Notes: a model not told the origin generated them from the sequence alone. DNA of 64,000 nt from an uncultured Collinsella sp. (GCA_958403205.1 CATXWM010000001.1:62001-126000); one strand, 5' to 3'. Positions 16,977 to 25,367 are shown, counted from the stretch's first letter. Translations and numbers: made by a program.

Positions 16977-18215
16977 ATGTCACATTGGGAAAGGGTTCCT
17001 GTGTCACAAGTTTCTAACACCTCGTTTACAACGATGGTCTCATCAAACGCCATGGCCGTGGTGGACTATCTGTCCAAAAGCATGATGTCGGCGCTGCCGT
17101 TTATTGTCTGCGCGGCGTTGTTCCGCACCGTCGCCGTCATTATGGGCGAAGGCATGCTGGGCCTGTGGTCTGCCGATTCCGAAATCTATCGCCTGTTCTA
17201 TAGTTGGCTCTATAACGCCGGCTACTACTTTTTGCCCGTTTATCTTGGTTGGGCGGCCGCCCGCCAGCTCGGTTGCTCGGAGCAGCTGGGCATGATGCTG
17301 GGCGGCGTATTGATTGCGCCCGATCTGCTTAAGCTCGTCGATGCCGCATCGACGACGGGGGCATCGATGACTTCCGTGTATGGTCTGCTTCCCGCGCCGG
17401 TCAACGATTACACGACGACTGTTATTCCGGTTCTCATCTCGGTGCCCGTGTTATGGCGAGTGGAGTGTTTCTTTCAGCGCGTTATCCCTAAGGCCGTGGC
17501 GTTTTCGTTTGTTCCGTTTGCAACCATGCTCGTCATGGTTCCGGTTTCGCTGTGTATCACGGCGCCGGCGGGCAGCTATCTGGGCATGCTGTTGGGCCAG
17601 CTTATGTTTATGCTTGGCAATTCCGGTGGCATCGTGTCGCTGCTCACGCTCATGGGGCTTGCCGCGGGTTGGGAGTTTCTTAAGATTGCAGGCGTCAGCA
17701 ACGTTGTCCTATCGCTTGCCTATGCTCAGTTTATGAGTGTGGGAACGGATTCGTGCATCCTGATCGCCGCGACGATGGCGACGTTCGCCGTTTGGGGTAT
17801 GCCCTTTGGCGCGTCGCTCCGCGTTGCGGATAAGGACGAGAAGGCACTCATGCTGGGCTATTCAATCTCGGGTATTCTTGGCGGCGTAAGCGAGCCGGCG
17901 CTGTACGGTTGCGGCTTTAAATATGGCAGGTGCCTGACGTGCATGGCCATTGGCGGCGCCGTCGGAGGCCTTGTTGCAGCCGTGGGCCACGTTACGGCCT
18001 ATACCATCGGCATGACGAATGTCCTTATGGTCATTGGCTTTGCCACGGGCGGCATCTCGAACCTGCTGTGGTGCTGCGTTGCCGGCGGTGTGGCATTTGC
18101 GGTGTCTGCGGCGCTGAGCTACTGCTTTGGCGTGGTGCCGGCGCAGGGACAGGCGGCAGAAGACGGGGCCGATTCACCCGAAACCTCGAAGAGCGTGGCC
18201 GAAGCAAGCGCGTAA
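16977..18215 (+). CDS. PTS sugar transporter EIIC-type membrane protein, stand-alone
   Basis: This 412-aa protein has about ten hydrophobic segments and the beta-glucoside-type EIIC hallmark GYSISGILGGVSEPALYG (about residue 295). It has no EIIB or EIIA domain and no PTS partner gene nearby. It starts 16 nt after accDA with aaaggga before ATG, so it is probably co-transcribed with fatty-acid genes. The C-terminal 30 residues are polar. Substrate unknown; it may use EIIB and EIIA from elsewhere or have another transport role. Confidence 0.8.
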   Translation: MSHWERVPVSQVSNTSFTTMVSSNAMAVVDYLSKSMMSALPFIVCAALFRTVAVIMGEGMLGLWSADSEIYRLFYSWLYNAGYYFLPVYLGWAAARQLGCSEQLGMMLGGVLIAPDLLKLVDAASTTGASMTSVYGLLPAPVNDYTTTVIPVLISVPVLWRVECFFQRVIPKAVAFSFVPFATMLVMVPVSLCITAPAGSYLGMLLGQLMFMLGNSGGIVSLLTLMGLAAGWEFLKIAGVSNVVLSLAYAQFMSVGTDSCILIAATMATFAVWGMPFGASLRVADKDEKALMLGYSISGILGGVSEPALYGCGFKYGRCLTCMAIGGAVGGLVAAVGHVTAYTIGMTNVLMVIGFATGGISNLLWCCVAGGVAFAVSAALSYCFGVVPAQGQAAEDGADSPETSKSVAEASA

Positions 18216-18365
18216 ACCTGTGCGACACAAGGACGATTCCTTTGCCACATTCTAAGGCCGTGGCCCGTGTGGGTTGCGACCTTTTTGTATCTGTGGGGCA
18301 AAATGGCTACACTACAATCCGTTTGAGCAATAGATATATAGATAGCACCGTGGGGGCGGATGTAG

Positions 18366-19520
18366 ATGGTCGAGTGGATTGTTAAGCGTGCGCAGGGCGA
18401 CCGTGCGCGCGTGGGCACGTTGACGGGCGTGGTGTGTATTCTCGCCAATGTGGCACTATGCGCTGCGAAGGGCGTAATTGGCGTGCTGTCGGGATCGGTT
18501 TCGATCGTGGCAGATGCCATGAACAACCTGTCCGATGCCAGCTCGAATATCGTGAGCGTGCTGGGTTTTAAGCTGGCGAGCAAGCCCGCCGACCCCGAGC
18601 ATCCATACGGCCATGGTCGCTACGAGTACCTCTCGGGTCTTGTCGTGGCGGCGCTCGTGCTTCTCATTGGCCTTGAACTGGTGAAGTCCTCGTTTGAGCG
18701 CATCATCCACCCCGAACCTGTCGAGTTCTCGCTTGCCCTGGTGGCAGTCCTGGCGCTTTCGATGGTTGTTAAGCTGTGGATGGCGGCGCTCAACCAAAAG
18801 CTCGGCGACCGTATCGAGTCCGAGACGTTGCATGCGACTGCCCAGGATTCCAAGAATGATGTTCTTGCCACGGGCGCCGTGCTGGCGTGCGCAATTGTTT
18901 CGCAGGTGACGCACATCAATCTTGACGCATGGGTCGGCCTTGCCGTTGGCGCCTATATTGGCTGGAGCGGCTTTGAACTTATTCAAGATACGGTGAGCCC
19001 GCTTTTGGGTCAGTCGCCCGATCCTAAGCTGGTCAAGCACATTCGTGACAAGATCATGAGCTATCCCGGCGTTTTGGGCGTTCACGATCTGATGGTTCAC
19101 GACTATGGCCCGGGCAGGAAGTTTGCAAGTGCGCATGCCGAGATGGCGGCCGAGGCCAGCCCGCTGGAAAGTCACGACACACTCGATAACATCGAGCAGT
19201 CGTTTAGGAACGAGGACGGCATGATCGTCACGCTCCATTACGATCCCATCGTGACCGACGATCCAAAGGTGGCGAGCATGCGCCTGCGCATCAACGCAAT
19301 GGCTCAGGAGATCGATAGCCGCCTCTCGATTCATGACCTACGCTGTGTGCCGGGCCCTACGCACACCAATGTGATTTTTGACTGCGTGCGACCCTCGGAT
19401 TTGGCGATGAGCGCCGAGGACCTAAAGCGCGCGCTGGCACAACGGGTCGAATCGGAATACCCCAGGTCGATTGCCAAGATTACGATCGACGAAGACTACG
19501 TAGGCCATGCCCACGAGTAA
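18366..19520 (+). CDS. Cation diffusion facilitator family transporter
   Basis: This 384-aa protein has six predicted membrane segments in the first 200 residues and a soluble C-terminal domain. SIVADAMNNLSDASSN (TM2 metal site) and HPYGHGRYEYL are the CDF signatures, and the second Asp motif (TAQDSKNDV) lies in TM5. Such proteins export Zn, Mn or Fe by proton antiport. The C-terminal part is longer than the usual ~300-aa family length. Metal specificity cannot be read. The ribosome site is weak. Confidence 0.88.
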   Translation: MVEWIVKRAQGDRARVGTLTGVVCILANVALCAAKGVIGVLSGSVSIVADAMNNLSDASSNIVSVLGFKLASKPADPEHPYGHGRYEYLSGLVVAALVLLIGLELVKSSFERIIHPEPVEFSLALVAVLALSMVVKLWMAALNQKLGDRIESETLHATAQDSKNDVLATGAVLACAIVSQVTHINLDAWVGLAVGAYIGWSGFELIQDTVSPLLGQSPDPKLVKHIRDKIMSYPGVLGVHDLMVHDYGPGRKFASAHAEMAAEASPLESHDTLDNIEQSFRNEDGMIVTLHYDPIVTDDPKVASMRLRINAMAQEIDSRLSIHDLRCVPGPTHTNVIFDCVRPSDLAMSAEDLKRALAQRVESEYPRSIAKITIDEDYVGHAHE

Positions 19521-19559
19521 GGCTGTGCCGGCAAAGCAGGTTATGCAGAAGGGGAGAGC

Positions 19560-20186
19560 ATGAAGAAGCTGTATCTACTCCGCCACGGTCAGACGGAGTT
19601 CAACGTCAAAAAGCTGGTCCAGGGCCGCTGCGATTCACCGCTGACCGACCTGGGCCGCAAACAAGCGGGAATGGCAGCCGCATGGCTCAAGGGCTACGAC
19701 GTTGTCCCCGACAAAGTGGTCTCTTCGCCCTTAGGTCGAGCCATGGACACAGCTCAGCTCGTCGCATGCGAGCTCCTCGGCCCGGACGCAGCAGTCGAGC
19801 CCTGCGAAGGCATCATCGAGCGCTGCTATGGCACCTTCGAAGAAGGCCCGCACGACGCGCTACCCACCGATGTCTGGGACCCCGGCGAGGACTTGGTCCC
19901 CTTCGGAGGAGAAGGAAGCCATGCACTGCAAGAGCGCATGGTAGGCACCCTCACCAATATCATGGGCGCCGAGGGCATCGAAACCCTCCTAGCAGTAAGC
20001 CACGGCAGCGCCAGCCGCCAATTCATCAAGGCTGCAGCCCCAGAGGGCTTCAAGCTCCCAGCAAAACTCCCCAACTGCGCCATCATGATCTTCGATTTTG
20101 ACGAGGAAAAGTCGGGAGAAGAGGGCGACACGTCTCAATCCAAGTTCACCTTGCAGCAAATCATCGATCTCCAACAAAGTCATTAG
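19560..20186 (+). CDS. Histidine phosphatase family protein
   Basis: This 208-aa protein of the phosphoglycerate-mutase-like phosphatase superfamily has LLRHGQTEFNV (phosphohistidine, about residue 9), the Arg-containing SSPLGRAMDTA and VSHGSASRQF (second His). ATG follows aaggggagagc. The substrate is unknown; relatives include alpha-ribazole phosphatase and broad sugar phosphatases. It is likely in one operon with the CDF transporter 39 nt upstream. Confidence 0.87.
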   Translation: MKKLYLLRHGQTEFNVKKLVQGRCDSPLTDLGRKQAGMAAAWLKGYDVVPDKVVSSPLGRAMDTAQLVACELLGPDAAVEPCEGIIERCYGTFEEGPHDALPTDVWDPGEDLVPFGGEGSHALQERMVGTLTNIMGAEGIETLLAVSHGSASRQFIKAAAPEGFKLPAKLPNCAIMIFDFDEEKSGEEGDTSQSKFTLQQIIDLQQSH

Positions 20187-20221
20187 CCTGAGCGAGCAAG
20201 GTTTAGCAGACATCAACGTGT

Positions 20222-20386
20222 CGTCTCCCGAGCTTTGGCGGAGGGGCGGGGCCGAGAGTAGTTAAGGTTGTCGCGAGTTCCGCACGAACAGGAGAGCACT
20301 TAATGTGCTCTCCGTCGTGAGCAGGACTGTAGAGCAGCAACCTTAACTACTCTCGGCCCCGCCCCTCCGCCAAAGCTCGGGAGACG
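20222..20386. repeat. Conserved-core / variable-stem element, copy 2
   Basis: A perfect 49-bp inverted repeat (20222-20270 with 20338-20386) encloses a 67-nt core (20271-20337). The core matches copy 1 (2995-3061) in length and in both flanks, tcgcgagttccgcacga and ggactgtagagcag. The 9-bp inner hairpin (loop ttaat) differs by compensated pairs. The outer stems of the two copies are unrelated in sequence. There is no T run, so it is not a plain terminator. It lies 50 nt upstream of the rplC promoter box. Confidence 0.85.
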
Positions 20387-20436
20387 TGCCACGCACTTTA
20401 CCTGCGTAAACAATGTGAGTGAAATATGAATCTCGA

Positions 20437-20462
20437 TGGATACGCCCGCAGCCGTGTATACT
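20437..20462 (+). promoter_or_regulatory. Promoter-like box upstream of rplC
   Basis: The 26-nt box begins tggatacgcccg and ends ccgtgtatact, containing an extended -10 (TGTATACT). A copy with 22 of 26 identical bases lies upstream of rplB at 22302-22327. Conservation of the part upstream of -10 suggests a shared regulatory site as well as a promoter. Confidence 0.6.
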
Positions 20463-20645
20463 AAACAGCTGTGTGAAACCAGGGGAGTATTCTGGCTGGA
20501 CAAAATGCCTGCTTAATAGGGTTGTCAGGTAGTCCGGACGCAATACAAGGCTGGGGAGCACGTCGTGTAAGTAGTGGTCCTCTAGGGGCGTACGCTCGGT
20601 GGTGTACGCATTGTCCCAAGACCACGCGAGAGTTGGGATCATATC
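20463..20645 (+). promoter_or_regulatory. Structured leader of the rplC operon
   Basis: About 180 nt lie between the box and the rplC start with no open frame worth calling. Nested stems are visible: gtggtc (20574-20579) with gaccac (20620-20625), and inside it gcgtac (20588-20593) with gtacgc (20604-20609). In other bacteria the S10-operon leader is a target for L4 autoregulation; here the operon begins at rplC, so this leader may play that role. That is inference. Confidence 0.45.
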
Positions 20646-21266
20646 TTGATCAGCATGATTCTCGGCCGCAAGATTGGCATGACCCAGGTTTGGGACGAGG
20701 ACGACAACGTCGTTCCCGTCACGGTCATCCAGGCTGGCCCCTGCGCTGTCTCGCAGGTTAAAACTCAGGCAACCGACGGCTATGACGCCGTCCAGATCGG
20801 TTTCGGCGACATCAAGGCCAAGAACGTGAACAAGCCCATGGCTGGTCACTTCGCCAAGGCTGGCGTCGAGCCTGTCCGCTTCCTTCGTGAGGTCCGCGTC
20901 GAGAACGGCGAGGAGCACAAGGTCGGCGAGGTCGTCACCGTCGCTGATTTCGCTGATGTCGAGAAGGTCGACGTCATCGGTACCTCCAAGGGTAAGGGCT
21001 TCCAGGGTCGCATCAAGCGCTGGGGTCAGCGCCGCGGTCCTATGACGCATGGTTCTCACTTCCAGCGTCACCCCGGTTCTATCGGTCAGTGCGCCTATCC
21101 TGCGCGCGTCCTCAAGGGCGTCAAGATGGCCGGTCACATGGGTAACGAGCGCGTTACCGTCAAGAACCTTTCCGTTGTCCGCATCGATGCCGAGCAGAAC
21201 CTCATCTTGGTCAAGGGCGCTGTCCCGGGTGCCAAGAATGGTCTCGTCGCCATCCGTATGGCCTAA
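20646..21266 (+). CDS. rplC: 50S ribosomal protein L3
   Basis: This 206-aa L3 is an early assembly protein near the peptidyl-transferase centre. LGRKIGMTQVW at the start, KGKGFQGRIKRWGQRRGPMTHGS and HPGSIGQ in the middle mark it. The TTG at 20646 or the ATG at 20655 could be the start; neither has a strong ribosome site, and TTG starts occur on other ribosomal genes here. It is the first gene of its operon because rpsJ is elsewhere. Confidence 0.97.
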   Translation: MISMILGRKIGMTQVWDEDDNVVPVTVIQAGPCAVSQVKTQATDGYDAVQIGFGDIKAKNVNKPMAGHFAKAGVEPVRFLREVRVENGEEHKVGEVVTVADFADVEKVDVIGTSKGKGFQGRIKRWGQRRGPMTHGSHFQRHPGSIGQCAYPARVLKGVKMAGHMGNERVTVKNLSVVRIDAEQNLILVKGAVPGAKNGLVAIRMA

Positions 21267-21312
21267 GGGCCCAGCCCATTTAGCCCAGCGTCATACCAAG
21301 GAGAACACTTAA

Positions 21313-21939
21313 ATGGCAAAGTTTGAAGTAAAGAACAGCGAGGGCAAGAAGGTCGCCGAGGCCGAGCTCGCCGCTGAGGTGTACGGCATCGAGCCGAACA
21401 TCCACGTTATGCACCACATCGTCAAGTGCCAGATGGCCTCTTGGCGTCAGGGCACCCAGTCTGCTAAGGGTCGCTCTGAGGTTTCCGGTGGCGGCAAGAA
21501 GCCTTGGCGTCAGAAGGGCACCGGCCGTGCCCGTCAGGGTTCCATCCGTGCTGCCCAGTGGCGTCACGGTGGCGTTGTCTTCGCCCCCAAGCCCCGTTCC
21601 TACGCTAAGCGTATGAACAACAAGGAGGTCAAGCTGGCTATGCGCTCCGCGCTGTCCGCCAAGCTGGCCGATGGCGAGCTCGTGCTCGTCGACGACTACG
21701 GCTTCGAGAAGCCTTCCACCAAGGCTGCCGTCGCCATGCTCAAGGCTCTTGGCCTTGAGGGCAAGCGTCTGACCATCATCGTTCGCGATGAGGACGTCAA
21801 CGCCTACCTGTCGTTCCGCAACATTCCCAAGACGTTCATCATCACCGCTGACGAGGCCAACACCTACGATCTCGTCAACAACAACGCTGTGCTGATGCCC
21901 GCCGACATCGCCGCTCACTTCGGGGAGGTGCTTGCATAA
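21313..21939 (+). CDS. rplD: 50S ribosomal protein L4
   Basis: This 208-aa L4 has the rRNA-binding loop region KKPWRQKGTGRARQGSIRA followed by GGVVFAPKPRSYA. In other bacteria it also represses its own operon. ATG with caaggagaacactta. The stop codon abuts the rplW start with no gap, implying coupled translation. Confidence 0.97.
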   Translation: MAKFEVKNSEGKKVAEAELAAEVYGIEPNIHVMHHIVKCQMASWRQGTQSAKGRSEVSGGGKKPWRQKGTGRARQGSIRAAQWRHGGVVFAPKPRSYAKRMNNKEVKLAMRSALSAKLADGELVLVDDYGFEKPSTKAAVAMLKALGLEGKRLTIIVRDEDVNAYLSFRNIPKTFIITADEANTYDLVNNNAVLMPADIAAHFGEVLA

Positions 21940-22227
21940 ATGACCGCCCACGAGATCATCATCCGTCCGATCGTGTCCGAGCGTTCCTTCTCCGGCATGG
22001 AGCTGAACAAGTACACGTTCGAGGTCGCCAAGGATGCTAACAAGTATCAGATCAAGGACGCTGTCGAGGAGATCTTCGGCGTCAAGGTCGTTCGCGTGAA
22101 CACCCTGACGGTCAAGCCCAAGACCAAGCGCGTGCGCTATGTCGCCGGCAAGACCCGTTCTTGGAAGAAGGCCATCGTCACGCTGGCCGAGGGCGACACC
22201 ATCGAGGTCTTTGGCAACCAGGCCTAA
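21940..22227 (+). CDS. rplW: 50S ribosomal protein L23
   Basis: This 95-aa protein lies at the exit tunnel, where trigger factor and SRP dock. HEIIIRPIVSERS at the start and FEVAKDANKYQIKDAVE are typical. It starts directly after the rplD stop; the ribosome site (ggggaggtg) is inside rplD. A terminator-like hairpin follows before rplB, which is unusual. Confidence 0.97.
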   Translation: MTAHEIIIRPIVSERSFSGMELNKYTFEVAKDANKYQIKDAVEEIFGVKVVRVNTLTVKPKTKRVRYVAGKTRSWKKAIVTLAEGDTIEVFGNQA

Positions 22228-22245
22228 GACTCGCTGCTGTTGAGT

Positions 22246-22290
22246 GAGCTCATGCCTCCCAAATAGGGGAGGCGGGAGCTCAAGGTTTTG
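22246..22290 (+). terminator. Terminator or attenuator between rplW and rplB
   Basis: gagctc (22246-22251) pairs with gagctc (22276-22281), with cctccc/ggggagg inside, followed by aaggttttg. The T run is short, so it may only partly stop transcription. A promoter-like box follows at 22302. Confidence 0.6.
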
Positions 22291-22301
22291 GGCGTATAAA
22301 A

Positions 22302-22327
22302 TGGACACGCCCGGAACCGTGTATACG
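22302..22327 (+). promoter_or_regulatory. Promoter-like box upstream of rplB
   Basis: The 26-nt box matches the one before rplC (20437-20462) at 22 positions: tggacacgcccg, two changed bases, then ccgtgtatac. It follows the rplW hairpin and lies 79 nt before the rplB start, so rplB and the genes after it may be separately transcribed. Confidence 0.6.
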
Positions 22328-22406
22328 TCCGGTGTCATCGCACCCGAGGCAGAACCTCGAATCCCTGTCTGCGATGGCTAACGGATTCCTATTGAAAGGG
22401 ATTGTA

Positions 22407-23237
22407 ATGGCTGTAAAGCACCTTAAGCCGACCTCCGCTGGTAGGCGTTGGCAGACGATCTCCGACTTCTCCGAGATCACCTGCACCAAGCCCGAGAAGT
22501 CTCTTCTCGAGCCCCTGCCCAAGAAGGCCGGTCGTAACAACAACGGCCGCATCACCACCCGCCACCAGGGCGGCGGCGTGAAGCGTCGTTACCGCGTGAT
22601 CGACTTCAAGCGCAACAAGGACGGCGTGCCCGCCAAGGTTGCCACGATCGAGTACGATCCGAACCGTTCCGCTCGCATCGCTCTGCTGCACTACGCTGAC
22701 GGTGAGAAGCGCTACATCCTGGCCCCTAAGGGCCTCGAGGTCGGTCAGACCATCATGTCCGGTTCTGACGCCGACATCAAGCCGGGCAACGCTCTGCCCC
22801 TCGCCGACATCCCCGTCGGTACGCTCATTCACGCCGTCGAGTTCCAGCCGGGCAAGGGCGCCGCTATCGCCCGTTCCGCCGGTAACTCCTGCCAGCTGAT
22901 GGGTAAGGAGGGCAAGTACGCCATCGTCCGTATGCCTTCCTCCGAGATGCGCCGCATCCTCGTTACCTGCCGCGCCACCGTCGGTGAGGTCGGCAACGCC
23001 GATCACTCCAACATCGTCATCGGCAAGGCCGGCCGTAAGCGTCACATGAACGTGCGCCCGACCGTCCGCGGTACCGTCATGAACCCTGTCGACCACCCGC
23101 ACGGCGGTGGCGAGGGCAAGAACCACACCTCTGGTCGTCCCTCTGTTACCCCCTGGGGTAAGCCGACGAAGGGCCTTCGTACGCGCAAGAAGAAGAAGGT
23201 CTCGAACCAGCACATCATTCGTCGCCGTAAGAAGTAA
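22407..23237 (+). CDS. rplB: 50S ribosomal protein L2
   Basis: This 276-aa L2 is needed for subunit joining and peptidyl transfer. TTRHQGGGVKRRYR, the PGKGAAIARSAGN region and DHPHGGGEG (with the conserved His near residue 230) are intact. The ATG at 22407 follows gaaaggg; upstream in-frame codons lie in the leader and are not family sequence. Confidence 0.97.
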   Translation: MAVKHLKPTSAGRRWQTISDFSEITCTKPEKSLLEPLPKKAGRNNNGRITTRHQGGGVKRRYRVIDFKRNKDGVPAKVATIEYDPNRSARIALLHYADGEKRYILAPKGLEVGQTIMSGSDADIKPGNALPLADIPVGTLIHAVEFQPGKGAAIARSAGNSCQLMGKEGKYAIVRMPSSEMRRILVTCRATVGEVGNADHSNIVIGKAGRKRHMNVRPTVRGTVMNPVDHPHGGGEGKNHTSGRPSVTPWGKPTKGLRTRKKKKVSNQHIIRRRKK

Positions 23238-23269
23238 TTTCGGATACCGAGTTTTAGGAGAAAGCACTT

Positions 23270-23530
23270 ATGAGCAGAAGTCTCAAAAAGGGCCCGTTCG
23301 TGGAGACTCGCCTTCTCTCGCGTATCACCGCGATGAACGAGGCTGGCAAGAAGGACGTCGTGAAGACCTGGTCCCGCGCGTCCACCATCTTCCCCGAGAT
23401 GGTTGGTCACACCATCGCCGTCCACGACGGCCGCAAGCATGTGCCCGTGTATGTTACCGAGTCCATGGTTGGTCACAAGCTCGGCGAGTTCGCGCCGACT
23501 CGTACGTTCCGTGGCCACAAGGCCAAATAG
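23270..23530 (+). CDS. rpsS: 30S ribosomal protein S19
   Basis: This 86-aa S19 forms the top of the small-subunit head with S13. MSRSLKKGPFVE, IFPEMVGHTIAVHDGRKHVP and LGEFAPTRTFRGH are the family signature. ATG with taggagaaagcac, 32 nt after rplB. Confidence 0.97.
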   Translation: MSRSLKKGPFVETRLLSRITAMNEAGKKDVVKTWSRASTIFPEMVGHTIAVHDGRKHVPVYVTESMVGHKLGEFAPTRTFRGHKAK

Positions 23531-23544
23531 GGGGTTAACCGTAA

Positions 23545-23916
23545 ATGGCAACTAAGTCTATTGAAACTGAGGCCACCGAGGTTCGCGCCGTCGCTAAGTA
23601 CGTGCGTGTTTCCCCCAGCAAGGCCCGCCTGGTGGTCGATCTGATCCGCCGCAAGCCTGTCGCTCAGGCCTTCGACATCCTCCACTTCTGCGACCGCGCC
23701 GTCGCCGTGGATGTCGAGAAGGTTCTCCGTTCCGCCGTTGCGAACGCCGAGAACAACAACGGTCTGCGTGCCGACAACCTGGTTGTCGCCGCTGCCTATG
23801 TTGACGAGGGTCCGACGCTTAAGCGCATCCGTCCCCGCGCCAAGGGTTCCGCTTCTCGCATTCTGAAGCGTACTTCCCACATCACCGTCGTCGTTGCTCC
23901 TCGAAAGGAGGCGTAA
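23545..23916 (+). CDS. rplV: 50S ribosomal protein L22
   Basis: This 123-aa protein lines the exit tunnel. VRVSPSKARLVVDLIRRKP, the SAVANAENN segment and PRAKGSASRILKRTSHIT (the beta-hairpin where macrolide-resistance changes arise in other species) are normal. It carries about 15 extra N-terminal residues relative to the shortest homologues. The ATG is 14 nt after rpsS. Confidence 0.96.
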   Translation: MATKSIETEATEVRAVAKYVRVSPSKARLVVDLIRRKPVAQAFDILHFCDRAVAVDVEKVLRSAVANAENNNGLRADNLVVAAAYVDEGPTLKRIRPRAKGSASRILKRTSHITVVVAPRKEA

Positions 23917-23922
23917 AGCTGT

Positions 23923-24633
23923 ATGGGTCAGAAAGTCTACCCCACCGGCTTCCGTCTTGGCATCACCGAGAACTGGCGCTCCCGCTGGTTCGCAGAGAAG
24001 GATTACGCTAAGACCCTCGGTAACGATCTCGAGATCCGCAAGTACCTCGAGAAGCGTCTTTCCCGCGCAGCTGTCTCCCGCGTCGAGATCGAGCGCGCTG
24101 GCGACAAGGTGAAGGTCATCATCCTCACCGCTCGCCCCGGCGTTGTCATCGGTAAGAAGGGTGCCGAGATCGATACCCTCCGTACCGAGCTCGAGAAGGT
24201 CGCTGGCGTTTCCAAGGGCCAGCTCTCCGTCGACGTTGTCGAGATCAAGCGCCCCGAGCTCGACGCCAACCTCGTTGCTCAGTCTATCGCCGAGCAGCTC
24301 GAGGGCCGCGTTGCCTTCCGTCGCGCTATGCGCAAGGCTGTCCAGTCCGCCCGCAAGGCCGGCGCTAAGGGCATCCGTATCCAGTGCTCCGGTCGTCTCG
24401 GCGGTGCCGAGATGGGCCGTCGTGAGTGGTACCGCGAGGGTCGCGTGCCTCTGCACACCCTCCGTGCCAAGATCGACTACGGCACGGCTGTCGCCAGCAC
24501 CACCATGGGCGCTTGCGGCGTGAAGGTCTGGATCTACCTGGGCGAGAAGCTCCCGGGCCAGCCTGTTCCCAACCCTGCACTCGAGGGCTCTTCCCGTCCT
24601 CGTCGTCGTAACTCCGAGAGGAGGGGTCAGTAG
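23923..24633 (+). CDS. rpsC: 30S ribosomal protein S3
   Basis: This 236-aa S3 helps form the mRNA entry site. MGQKVYPTGFRLGITENWRS, the KH-domain loop VIGKKGAEID and RREWYREGRVPLHTLRA are present. The start follows aaaggaggcg at the rplV end. The last two bases of its stop region overlap the GTG start of rplP. Confidence 0.97.
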   Translation: MGQKVYPTGFRLGITENWRSRWFAEKDYAKTLGNDLEIRKYLEKRLSRAAVSRVEIERAGDKVKVIILTARPGVVIGKKGAEIDTLRTELEKVAGVSKGQLSVDVVEIKRPELDANLVAQSIAEQLEGRVAFRRAMRKAVQSARKAGAKGIRIQCSGRLGGAEMGRREWYREGRVPLHTLRAKIDYGTAVASTTMGACGVKVWIYLGEKLPGQPVPNPALEGSSRPRRRNSERRGQ

Positions 24634-25136
24634 TGCTTGCCCCTAAGCGTATTCTTCACCGCAAGGTGCAGCGTGGCTCCATGAAGGGCCAGGCCAAGGG
24701 TAATACCGAGCTGCATTTCGGCGAGTTTGGTATCCAGGCTCTCGAGGCCCATTGGATCACCAACCGTCAGATCGAGGCCGCTCGTATTGCCATGACCCGC
24801 TACATGAAGCGTGGCGGTCGTGTCTACATCACGATCTTCCCCGATAAGCCCATCACCAAGAAGCCTGCCGAGACTCGCATGGGTTCTGGTAAGGGTAACC
24901 CCGAGGAGTGGGTGGCCGTCGTCAAGCCCGGCCGCATCATGTTCGAGGTCAAGGGCGTGCCCGAGGAGGTCGCTCGCGAGGCTCTGCGTCTTGCACAGCA
25001 CAAGCTTCCCATCAAGACCAAGATTGTTGCTGCTAAGAACGCTGAGCAGCGCATCGAGAAGGAGATGGCTGAGGAGGCCGCTCTCGAGGCCAAGTGGGCT
25101 GCTGAGGACGCCGCCGCCGCCAAGGAGGAGAACTAA
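24633..25136 (+). CDS. rplP: 50S ribosomal protein L16
   Basis: This 167-aa protein binds near the A site. It starts at GTG inside TAGTG (1-nt overlap with rpsC) as MLAPKRILHRKVQRGSMKG. RPDK-type segment IFPDKPITKKPAETRMGSGKG is present. It is about 25 residues longer than usual because of an Ala/Glu-rich C-terminal extension (about 138-167). Confidence 0.96.
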   Translation: MLAPKRILHRKVQRGSMKGQAKGNTELHFGEFGIQALEAHWITNRQIEAARIAMTRYMKRGGRVYITIFPDKPITKKPAETRMGSGKGNPEEWVAVVKPGRIMFEVKGVPEEVAREALRLAQHKLPIKTKIVAAKNAEQRIEKEMAEEAALEAKWAAEDAAAAKEEN

Positions 25137-25351
25137 TGAAGCCCGCAGAGATTCGTGAGCTCTCGGACGCTCAGCTCGTTGAGAAGCTGAAGGAAATGCG
25201 CGCCGAGCTCTTTAACCTTCGTTTCCAGATGGCCACCAGCCAGCTGGACAACACCGCTCGCGTCAACACCGTGAAGAAGGACATCGCTCGCGTCCTCACG
25301 GAGCAGCGCGCCCGCGAGATCGCAGCGGAGAAGTCCGCTGTCGCCGAGTAG
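25136..25351 (+). CDS. rpmC: 50S ribosomal protein L29
   Basis: This 71-aa two-helix protein sits at the exit tunnel. LRFQMATSQLDNTARV (here NLRFQMATSQLDNTARV) is the family core. Its ATG overlaps the rplP stop by one base (TAATG), so translation is coupled. Confidence 0.95.
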   Translation: MKPAEIRELSDAQLVEKLKEMRAELFNLRFQMATSQLDNTARVNTVKKDIARVLTEQRAREIAAEKSAVAE

Positions 25352-25367
25352 GACCTAAGGAGAGAAC

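Noticed and set aside
20222..20386. Simple terminator
   Set aside because: The stem is 49 bp with a conserved 67-nt loop and no T run.
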